64,000 nucleotides of DNA from NCBI GenBank assembly GCA_016714085.1, contig JADJNW010000001.1:372001-436000 (forward strand), in the 5' to 3' direction. A program made the translations under genes and the position numbers. The notes beneath the pieces were generated by a model, which worked only from the letters and a program-made list of their open reading frames with translations, did no database searches and had not been told where the DNA came from. Below, piece after piece: positions 20,617 through 27,315 of this stretch. The number at the start of each line of letters is the position of its first letter. Within the stretch, counting starts at the first letter, position 1. The DNA is from Saprospiraceae bacterium (lineage in GTDB: Bacteria > Bacteroidota > Bacteroidia > Chitinophagales > Saprospiraceae).

Positions 20617-22143
20617 TTAATGCCGAAAATGTCTAATCCCAGTCATCACCATTGCCATATCGTGCGCATCGCAATAATCAATGCTATCCTGATCTTTCAC
20701 TGAACCGCCGGGCTGCGACACCGCCGTAATCCCCGCATTATCAGCAATTTCCACACAATCCGGGAACGGAAAAAACGCAGCCGAAGCCATTACCGCACCA
20801 TTCGGATCGAAACCGAACGCATTTGCTTTGGCAATCGCCTGACGAAGTGCATCCACCCGCGAGGGCTGTCCGCAACCCATGCCAATCAGTTGATGATTTT
20901 TCACCAAGGTTATTGCATTGGATTTCAGGTGTTTTACGCAAATATTGGCAAATAGTAAATCGCTGATTTCTTGCATCGTAGGCGCTGTTTTCGTCACCTG
21001 TTGCAAATCTGCTGCCGTCTCGATTTTTAAATCCGTGTCTTGCTCTACCACGCCATTTAGCAAACTTCGAAAACTGCGCGAACGTACGAAAAAGTCTTTG
21101 ATTTTCAATAAAATGCGATTCTTTTTTGCGGAAAGCAATTCTAGCGCATCTTCCTTGAAATCCGGCGCTATCAATACCTCGTAAAACAATTGATCAATTT
21201 CCTTTGCCGTTGCTAAGTCCACCGGGCGATTGCAAACAAAAATACCGCCAAACGCAGATGTGTTATCGCATTCCAGCGCAGCTTTCCAAGCTTCCAGCAA
21301 AGTTGGCCGAGTTGCCACGCCACAAGCATTGGTATGTTTCAGAATGGCAAAAGTAGGCGCTGCTTCGCGGAATTCGCGCATCAATTGCACCGCCGCGTCA
21401 ATATCTACAAGGTTATTATAGGAAATGGCCTTGCCGCCAAGTTTGTCAAATATTTTATCAAAATCGCCAAAGAAAACGCCGTTTTGGTGAGGATTCTCGC
21501 CATAACGCAAAATATCAGAGCGGTGAATGCTGTATTTGAACGCTACATCCGCTGTGCCTTCATTGAAATAATTAAAAATTGCAATATCATAATTGGAAGA
21601 TACTTTAAAGGCCCGACGCGCCAACTCATGTCGATCATTCAAGCTCGTAGAGCCTTGCTTTTCTTCTAATAATTTCAGCAAAATCGGGTATTCTTCTTTG
21701 GAAGGAATCACCACCACATCTTCAAAATTCTTGGCTGCTGCCCGAATCAGGGAAACCCCGCCGATATCAATCTTTTCAATGATCTCCGCCTCGTCGTCGG
21801 TCTCCGCTACCGTTTGTTCAAAAGGATACAAATCTACGATCACCAAATCAATCTCCGGGATTTCATATTTTTTCAATTGCTCCTGATGCCCTTCCTCTCG
21901 CCGCGCCAGAATGCCGCCAAACACCTTTGGATGCAAGGTTTTCACGCGCCCATCGAGAATAGAAGGATAAGAAGTCAAATCTTCGACCGACACAACCGGC
22001 ACGCCTAATTTTTGAATATACGCCTGCGTACCGCCGGTAGAATAAATGGTAACGCCGAGTTCGTGCAGTTTTTGGATGATCGGCTCCAAGCCATCTTTGG
22101 AAAAGACCGAAACTAGCGCCGAATGTATTTTTTTGGAAGCCAT
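20617..22143 (-). CDS. purH: Bifunctional purine biosynthesis protein (AICAR formyltransferase/IMP cyclohydrolase)
   Basis: The 508-residue protein has the N-terminal IMP cyclohydrolase domain (VSVFSKDGLEPIIQKL, IYSTGGT, GRVKTLHPKVFGGIL) and the C-terminal AICAR transformylase domain (RYGENPHQ, LKHTNACGVA, SAFGGIFVCNRPVD, ending in GIRHFRH). It catalyses the last two steps to IMP. The start ATG at 22143 gives the expected N-terminus. A TACCTTTG promoter element lies about 140 nt upstream, with a word-repeat hairpin in between, so the mRNA leader would contain that hairpin. Confidence 0.97.
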   Translation of the reverse strand: MASKKIHSALVSVFSKDGLEPIIQKLHELGVTIYSTGGTQAYIQKLGVPVVSVEDLTSYPSILDGRVKTLHPKVFGGILARREEGHQEQLKKYEIPEIDLVIVDLYPFEQTVAETDDEAEIIEKIDIGGVSLIRAAAKNFEDVVVIPSKEEYPILLKLLEEKQGSTSLNDRHELARRAFKVSSNYDIAIFNYFNEGTADVAFKYSIHRSDILRYGENPHQNGVFFGDFDKIFDKLGGKAISYNNLVDIDAAVQLMREFREAAPTFAILKHTNACGVATRPTLLEAWKAALECDNTSAFGGIFVCNRPVDLATAKEIDQLFYEVLIAPDFKEDALELLSAKKNRILLKIKDFFVRSRSFRSLLNGVVEQDTDLKIETAADLQQVTKTAPTMQEISDLLFANICVKHLKSNAITLVKNHQLIGMGCGQPSRVDALRQAIAKANAFGFDPNGAVMASAAFFPFPDCVEIADNAGITAVSQPGGSVKDQDSIDYCDAHDMAMVMTGIRHFRH

Positions 22144-22171
22144 GCTGAATGGTGTTGTGGTGCGATTGTAT

Positions 22172-22266
22172 TTTGGTGTTATAGTGTTTTGGTGTTATAG
22201 TCGTTGGTGTTATAGTGTTATGGTTTTATAGTACCACCCCACTAAAACACTATAACACCAAAACAC
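22172..22266. repeat. Word-repeat hairpin upstream of purH
   Basis: The words GGTGTTATAGTGTT occur three times on the left side. A perfect inverted copy of the 20-nt left arm lies at 22243-22266 (AAAACACTATAACACCAAAA). The structure sits in the predicted purH leader. Confidence 0.75.
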
Positions 22267-22284
22267 CCTTAAAAAAAAGATGGG

Positions 22285-22292
22285 CAAAGGTA
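22285..22292 (-). promoter_or_regulatory. Promoter -7 element of purH
   Basis: TACCTTTG on the minus strand is a perfect TAnnTTTG box. No clear TTTG is seen at the expected -33 distance, so only the -7 element is claimed. Confidence 0.5.
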
Positions 22293-22359
22293 AGGATTCT
22301 GCTTGAAAACCAGAAAGGGAAAATGAGAAAAGGTGGAAAGTGTTGGGGTGGCAACTCAA

Positions 22360-22713
22360 CTATACCACATCCTCATCAGCTTGACTTTTTAATGTTTTGA
22401 TTTCTTTATCCAAAATAGGCAAGTATTTTGTTGCTATCAACCAAATCACATCGTCTGAAACACTGTCATATCCATGAACGATTCGATTGCGCGTATCCAC
22501 TATCTTTCTTGAATCACTGATCAAAATATTAGGCTCTATTTTTAAAATTCTACTCATCGCTTCCCCAATGATTTCGATATTTCTCTGAACCGCTCGTATC
22601 GTTTTTAAATCCTTTTCAAATTCAAAAAAATTTCGAGGATTGGGAAGAAAGGTTTCAATTTCCGCAATCGCTTTTTCAATATCCTCCAGCCACACCTTGA
22701 TTTCTTCTTGCAT
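22360..22713 (-). CDS. hepT: HEPN-domain toxin HepT
   Basis: The 117-residue all-helical protein contains the HEPN RNase motif R-x4-H-x-Y as RNRIVHGYD (R75, H80, Y82). It follows and overlaps the MNT nucleotidyltransferase gene, the standard MntA/HepT toxin-antitoxin order. Family knowledge: HepT is an RNase toxin, and its MNT partner inactivates it by adding AMP units to the tyrosine of this motif. All three key residues are intact, so the toxin is predicted to be active. It lies close to the SDP-type island and the 21-bp array. Confidence 0.88.
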   Translation of the reverse strand: MQEEIKVWLEDIEKAIAEIETFLPNPRNFFEFEKDLKTIRAVQRNIEIIGEAMSRILKIEPNILISDSRKIVDTRNRIVHGYDSVSDDVIWLIATKYLPILDKEIKTLKSQADEDVV

Positions 22714-23005
22714 AAACCAGCCTTTTTTTCTGATTCAACAAATGTTCAAATGCCTTATTCCGAATAGCTTTTTGTTCCAATAAATCAATCTTTCTATTAA
22801 AAATGCTTTCCAATTCAAATTTTAAATCAAAATAATGCTCTGCATATTCAATTGGATCGGAGGAGGAGATGGAGACAATAAAATCAATATCACTGGTGGA
22901 GCTGAAGCTATCCGTTAAAATAGAACCAAAAACATACAATTCATCTACCTGATGGCTGGCACAGGCTTCGTTCAATTCTGCTCGATGCTGATCAATCAAT
23001 TCCAT
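22676..23005 (-). CDS. mntA: MNT nucleotidyltransferase antitoxin MntA
   Basis: The 109-residue protein has the nucleotidyltransferase motif GS-x10-DxD (G27-S28 ... D39, D41 in STSDIDFIV). This identifies a minimal nucleotidyltransferase. Paired with HepT, it is predicted to act as antitoxin by AMPylating the HEPN protein. The last 38 nt overlap the start of hepT in another frame, which makes the last twelve residues (RRNQGVAGGY end) differ from typical relatives. This may be a true overlap or the effect of an A-run error near 22735. The sequence upstream to 23215 is AT-rich with no gene. Confidence 0.87.
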   Translation of the reverse strand: MELIDQHRAELNEACASHQVDELYVFGSILTDSFSSTSDIDFIVSISSSDPIEYAEHYFDLKFELESIFNRKIDLLEQKAIRNKAFEHLLNQKKRLVYARRNQGVAGGY

Positions 23006-23215
23006 ATTGCATCATTTTTACATCCATTTTAAACATTTTTTTTTACGCCTTTAGTTTCTGAAACATTCTTTTTATTTAATTAATGCCAACATCTGTACCC
23101 CCATTATTACATTCTTACGCTAATATACACAACCATCCAAAATCGCCTTATCCTTTTTCGACAGGGTGCCACCATTATTCTAAAAATTGCCATCTCCATC
23201 CGTAAAATAGCCAAA

Positions 23216-23601
23216 TCGAATGCTACATCAGGCGTTTTTGACACCACAGGAGGGTCATTTAATATTATAGCACCCTATTTTACTGTTGTAGGAGGGTCAT
23301 AGAGCCTTATAGCAGGCGATTTGAATGCTGTAGTACCTAAGCAGGGTAATCGAACGCTATAATACCCTATTTTAACGTTCAAACCGTAAGATTTTGTTTT
23401 AAAATACCCTCCTATAACGTTCTAATCGCCGTATTGAAAACAAAATTCGCAGGATTTAATACAAAGTTCGACGAGTTAAATATTACAATCCACGTATTGA
23501 AAACAAAAATCGGCGCATTTAATACAAAAAATGACGTTTTTAAAACAAAAATAGCCTATTTTGGTATTACAGATGGGTCATTTAATATAAAATGCACGAT
23601 T
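23216..23601. repeat. Degenerate 21-bp tandem repeat array (18 units)
   Basis: From 23216 the sequence divides into 18 contiguous 21-bp units plus one 8-nt insertion (CAGGGTAA at about 23321). Typical units read TTTAATACAAAA..., TTGAAAACAAAATTCGC..., or TCGAATGCTACATCAGGCG. The right half can be read as a heptad protein pattern (F/L-K/N-T-K-I-x-x), but the left half contains in-frame stops. The unit consensus matches that of the array at 2516-2746. The array may extend by one or two weaker units to the left. Confidence 0.75.
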
Positions 23602-23614
23602 TCTGAATCTTTTG

Positions 23615-23713
23615 GATAGAACGCAGATTCCACTGATGCAACGGGTTTGCACAAATAACTTAAAAGTATAATCCGTGAAAATCTGTCCCATCCGTGAAGA
23701 CTCGTGTTCTATC
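23615..23713. repeat. Long imperfect word-repeat hairpin
   Basis: GATAGAAC at 23615 pairs with GTTCTATC ending at 23713. The arms between carry repeated related words (CAGATTCCACTGATG, AATCTGTCCCATCCGTG). It lies between the 21-bp array and the left repeat of the island. Confidence 0.65.
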
Positions 23714-23750
23714 AGATCCTTTTCAAAAAGATTAAATGGCTATTTGTTTT

Positions 23751-23798
23751 TATTTTCTCCCTGCCACTCTGCTTCTACGATCTCCGGGCTGGAATGAA
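23751..23798 (-). repeat. Left direct repeat: remnant 3' end of a corC-like gene
   Basis: Read on the minus strand it codes HSSPEIVEAEWQGENK..., then a stop, against HSSPEIVEAEWKGENIK in the intact gene. The perfect 31-bp core is 23768-23798. Homology ends abruptly on the gene-internal side. Confidence 0.8.
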
Positions 23799-23975
23799 CT
23801 GCATAGTTGTGTATTTTTTAAATTTATGCTTCCCTTTTGTCTGTTCCTGCTTTTTTTTATGGGGTTCACTATTTAGCAACTCCAGACAAAGTACCAAAGA
23901 ACTCGCCACTTATTTTTGAAAAATTCTGTTGCGTATAAAAATTCAAATTCACTCACTGTTTTAAAACTTTTAATT

Positions 23976-24347
23976 ATGGCAAGACCTAAAAGGAGAGATA
24001 TTGTTTGCGTTGTTGAGCTTACCTTAAATATAATAGGAGGCCGTTGGAAAAGTATGATACTATGGCACTTATTAGAACATGAAATCTTGCGCTTTGGTGA
24101 GATTAAACGGCTAGTGTCAGAAGGGACAAAGGAAGATATAAAAAAAATTAGCAAGCGTATTTTATCCAAACAATTGCGCGAATTAGAAGATGATGGACTT
24201 ATTATTAGAATCTCTCATCCAGGAAAAATAGCAAAAGTAGAATACCAGATCACAGAGAAGGGGCAGTCATTAAAGGAAATATTACTACTATCTTATCATT
24301 GGGGAGTGCAAGAGAAGAGAAGATTTAAAAGTCAAATTTCAATCTAA
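23976..24347 (+). CDS. HxlR-family winged-helix transcriptional regulator
   Basis: The ATG at 23976 gives a 123-residue protein. The sequence CVVELTLNIIGGRWKSMILWHLL is the family signature and holds the conserved N-terminal cysteine used as a redox sensor in some HxlR/HypR proteins. RILSKQLRELEDDGLI is the recognition-helix region. An upstream in-frame ATG at 23916 is unlikely because it precedes this standard start by 20 odd residues. It is the first gene of the island and is followed after about 100 nt by the promoter of the TM2-sdp genes, so it probably controls them. B. subtilis uses an ArsR-type regulator (SdpR) in the comparable position. Confidence 0.88.
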   Translation: MARPKRRDIVCVVELTLNIIGGRWKSMILWHLLEHEILRFGEIKRLVSEGTKEDIKKISKRILSKQLRELEDDGLIIRISHPGKIAKVEYQITEKGQSLKEILLLSYHWGVQEKRRFKSQISI

Positions 24348-24385
24348 TCTACATCATATTTGCATGGTTACATTCATGTAACTAC

Positions 24386-24417
24386 TTGATTTTTAGATTT
24401 TTAATATTTTATATTTG
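24386..24417 (+). promoter_or_regulatory. Promoter of the TM2-sdp gene group
   Basis: TTG (24386-24388) and TATATTTG (24410-24417) are 21 nt apart, matching the Bacteroidota consensus. The predicted start is about 28 nt before the ATG at 24451. Confidence 0.6.
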
Positions 24418-24450
24418 CGATATATAAAATTAAACTAATCCAAAAAAAAT

Positions 24451-24697
24451 ATGAAAAAAACCGTGGCTTGCCTCGATTCTCAATTTCTTTTTTATGGGTT
24501 TAGGTTATATCTACAATGGCAAACGTTCATTATTAGGCGTAGGTTTTACACTGGGCTCTATTGCCCTAGCTTATGTAGAGCTTAATTTACAAAAACATGA
24601 TACAACCCTATGGGACATCATGTTTTCTAGTGTTTTTGTTATCAACACTTGCTATGCAATTGATGGCTACAAAGAAGCTCAAGAGATCAATAAGTAA
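24451..24697 (+). CDS. Small TM2-domain-like membrane protein (candidate immunity protein), frameshifted
   Basis: The ATG at 24451 is followed by seven As (24454-24460). With six or nine As the frame continues as KPWLASILNFFFMGLGYIYNG, a clear TM2-type start with its GLGxIYxGK motif. Without correction only the part from 24494 is open. The corrected product has about 82 residues and three hydrophobic segments. No homolog of the six-helix immunity protein SdpI is seen here. A tiny membrane protein next to a membrane-active peptide gene is therefore a reasonable immunity candidate; this is inference from position only. Confidence 0.7.
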
Positions 24698-24930
24698 AGC
24701 CATACTAAACTATTTTAATTAAGTAATTATTCGATTGTTGAAGCCGATCGATATCCATTATTATCAACCTATTTGTAATTGATGAATAGGGCATGTTTAT
24801 GCCTTCAGGAAAGAAATTAAGATCGTTTGCTTGGAATCCGCATTCTTTCATTGGATTTCAACAAGCATATTATCATATAAAATATGAATTAATGATAATA
24901 ATATTTTTTCACATTTAAAACCTGATTATC

Positions 24931-25758
24931 ATGATTACTTTTATTCGAAATCATTCTTTTACTAAGTTTTTAGTCTTCCTGATATGCATAAGCATATTGC
25001 CATTATCAAGTTGTACCAGTTCTTTTTCTGATGAAGCCGAATTTTTCCCTGCAAGTACAGGTATATTAACAATTAATGGAGTGCACACCGCTTCAGACTT
25101 CACAGGCGAAGAGATGTTTTTGGGTACTTTCTTCACATCGAATGAATTTGCTAATCTCATTCCATCATTGCAAGGTGGCTATACTACCTATAATCAACTA
25201 CCTGAAACAGACAGAGAAAAATTTTCGGAGAGACTTGCTGAAATGACTGAATTAATAAATAGCCAAGAACCAAATTTCTTTAATGAATTTAAAGCAGGCA
25301 TACTAAGTGGGGATCAAAATACAATCCAACGAGTAATGGGAAGGGCAGGAAATCATGCTTATAATAATTTTTCAACAGTTTTCCCTGAATTAACTCCTGT
25401 TATAGAGCAAATAAAAGAGGATATTCGAAGTGGTGAATATCCTAAGGAAGAAAGCGAAATAACCGATGAGTTCTTGTTATCAAAAAGAGATGAATATCAA
25501 AGTTTATTAAGAGAAAATATGTTAACTACGGATACTAGAGCATGTTCATTAGCCTTAGTCTGTGCTGTTGTAGTTGCACTTGCTGTTCATAATGTTGTAG
25601 CAGCTTCAAGTGCTATAGCTGTAGCTGTATCGGCTTATTTCACATTAGCATTATGGGGTCCAGGACTAGCTAGTCCAAGAATTCAAAAAAAGACTTCAAA
25701 TCCAGGTGATCCTTTGGCCTCCGAGATTTTTATTAATGAGATTGCACAGTTGCCTTAA
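24931..25758 (+). CDS. SdpC-like antimicrobial peptide precursor
   Basis: The 275-residue protein starts with a signal sequence and a lipobox-like LSSC (C28). The middle region (FTGEEMFLGTFFTSNEFANLIP, residues 57-78) resembles the pro-region of SdpC-family precursors. Near the C-terminus two cysteines, C205 and C211, form C-x5-C, then a long hydrophobic stretch runs to ALWGPGL (residue 246), followed by a polar basic tail. In B. subtilis the SDP toxin is a 42-residue peptide beginning with a C-x5-C disulfide and cut out of a larger precursor. C205-L246 is also 42 residues. SdpA and SdpB genes follow directly. The lipobox is unusual and may be fortuitous. Assignment rests on motif and context. 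Confidence 0.8.
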   Translation: MITFIRNHSFTKFLVFLICISILPLSSCTSSFSDEAEFFPASTGILTINGVHTASDFTGEEMFLGTFFTSNEFANLIPSLQGGYTTYNQLPETDREKFSERLAEMTELINSQEPNFFNEFKAGILSGDQNTIQRVMGRAGNHAYNNFSTVFPELTPVIEQIKEDIRSGEYPKEESEITDEFLLSKRDEYQSLLRENMLTTDTRACSLALVCAVVVALAVHNVVAASSAIAVAVSAYFTLALWGPGLASPRIQKKTSNPGDPLASEIFINEIAQLP

Positions 25759-25855
25759 TCAAAGAAATAGGGTTAATATCTATAAATAAAGTTAGATGTC
25801 TTGGTTTTGATAAGTTATATCAGTCTAAGGCATCTAATTTTAAAAGTGCATAAAA

Positions 25856-26404
25856 ATGTTAAAATATAAATATACTTTCTTGTTTTTTGTTTTAATGTTT
25901 GGATCAATAATAAGTTTCACACTGGTTTTATTCACAGTCTCTCCTTTTAATCCATTTAAAGCAAAAATAAATTTAGAAAAACAAGTTTTTACATTCGTCC
26001 CCCAGGGTTGGGCATTTTTTACGAGAAACCCAAGAGAAGCGCAGGCTCAACTTTACAAGTTAGAACAGGAACAGTGGCATCAAGTACCTCATTATCATTC
26101 TCATATTAGCAACTTTTCAGGGCTTTCAAGAAAAGCGTCTAAAGAACTCGCAGAGTTATCTGTATTAAAAGCAAGAGAATTAAGAGATGAGTTTTTCATA
26201 GACTGTGAATCCAATTATCAAAGGCAGATAATAGGGTGCATTCCAGATACAACATACACTGTTACTAACCATGTAAATCATCCTCTGCTCTGTGGAGAAT
26301 ATATCCTTACACTTCAACAACCAATACCTTGGGCATGGAGTAAATCAATAAATAAAATTAAAATGCCAAGTAAAGTAGTAAGAATAAAAATTTTATGCAA
26401 GTAA
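25856..26404 (+). CDS. sdpA: SdpA-like antimicrobial peptide processing protein
   Basis: The 182-residue protein has one N-terminal membrane helix, then FVPQGWAFFTRNPREAQAQLY, FSGLSRKA near the middle, and LLCGEYILTLQQPIPWAW at the C-terminus. PQGWxFFTxxPR, GLSRK and CGxYxxxxxxPIPWAW are the marks of SdpA. In B. subtilis, SdpA and SdpB are both needed to turn the secreted precursor into active SDP toxin. It follows the precursor after 97 nt and ends in a TAATG overlap with sdpB, so translation of the two is coupled. Confidence 0.9.
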   Translation: MLKYKYTFLFFVLMFGSIISFTLVLFTVSPFNPFKAKINLEKQVFTFVPQGWAFFTRNPREAQAQLYKLEQEQWHQVPHYHSHISNFSGLSRKASKELAELSVLKARELRDEFFIDCESNYQRQIIGCIPDTTYTVTNHVNHPLLCGEYILTLQQPIPWAWSKSINKIKMPSKVVRIKILCK

Positions 26405-27315
26405 TGAATAGGATCGAAGCTTATATACAACGAATAGTGTTAAATCAAAGTCCTTATACCAATGTGATAGGCTTAGCCAGATCGTTTATTGCTTTAGGTA
26501 CACTGCTGACTTTATTATTTAATGGCACAGAGATATTTATCAATATGATAGATGATTTACCTGTGAATCCAGTTTTTACTTCTCCTATCGGAAAGTTTAA
26601 TTTTTTTCTTTTGTTTGGCATAAAGCAGGTGCTAATAATGAAATACATAGCTATTATTGTTTTGATAGGTATTATTTCAGGTGTTTATCCTCAAGTAACT
26701 TGCTTATTTCATTGGTGGATATCATTCAGTTTTATAACGTTTTCTAGTGCAATAGATGGAGGCGACCAAATCGCTTCTATTCTCACATTTTTATTAATTC
26801 CTATTTGTTTGACAGATCGTAGAAAAAACCATTGGCATATTCAAATTGCTGCAAAACAGCCAATTAACTTAATAGCGATCTTTTTTGTATGGCTTATCCG
26901 ACTGCAAATGGCCGTTATATATTTTCATGCAGCTGTCGGTAAATTTAATGTGACAGAGTGGTCAAATGGTACTGGTTTATATTATTGGTTATATAATAGT
27001 TTTTTTCGTATGCCTCAATGGGTTGAGCCTTTAATGTATCCTATAATAGTTAATTCCTATGGCATTATTTTATTAACTTATGGAGTCCTAGTGTTCGAGT
27101 TATTGCTATTCTTAGGTTTAACAATACCTTCAAAGTACAGAATTTACTTATTAATATTGGGTATAATGTTTCACTTTTTCATTATTATTTTCTTAGGAAT
27201 TTTCACTTTCTTCTTTTCTATGACCGCTGGATTAATCTTATATTTATATCCTACTTATAAACCAATTAATATCAAAACATTTAAACAATTATTGCTGATG
27301 AAAGCTCCTACTTAA
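26404..27315 (+). CDS. sdpB: SdpB-like membrane protein (HTTM family)
   Basis: The start at 26404 (TAATG overlap) gives 303 residues; an ATG at 26395 would add three. The opening QSPYTNVIGLARSFIALGTLLTL is typical of SdpB. About seven membrane helices follow, with HAAVGKFNVTEWSNGTGLYYW, the motif of the HTTM/gamma-carboxylase-like superfamily. In B. subtilis SdpB works with SdpA in toxin maturation at the membrane. The gene ends 8 nt inside the convergent 3' end of the corC-like gene, placing it right at the island border. Confidence 0.9.
   Translation: MNRIEAYIQRIVLNQSPYTNVIGLARSFIALGTLLTLLFNGTEIFINMIDDLPVNPVFTSPIGKFNFFLLFGIKQVLIMKYIAIIVLIGIISGVYPQVTCLFHWWISFSFITFSSAIDGGDQIASILTFLLIPICLTDRRKNHWHIQIAAKQPINLIAIFFVWLIRLQMAVIYFHAAVGKFNVTEWSNGTGLYYWLYNSFFRMPQWVEPLMYPIIVNSYGIILLTYGVLVFELLLFLGLTIPSKYRIYLLILGIMFHFFIIIFLGIFTFFFSMTAGLILYLYPTYKPINIKTFKQLLLMKAPT

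Noticed and set aside
22285..22400. Small plus-strand open frame near 22215-22400
   Set aside because: It runs through the word-repeat hairpin and into the end of hepT, with no start signal or recognisable protein.
23216..23601. CRISPR array
   Set aside because: The units are contiguous with no unique spacers, vary strongly, and no cas gene is nearby.
23434..23619. Open frame with heptad-like peptide repeats
   Set aside because: It is a reading of the 21-bp array. The same array has in-frame stops a few units upstream, and there is no start context.
24698..24930. RNA gene or terminator between TM2 and sdpC
   Set aside because: Two short stems (CCTATT/AATAGG and GGCAT/ATGCC) are visible, but there is no T run and no promoter, so nothing is claimed.
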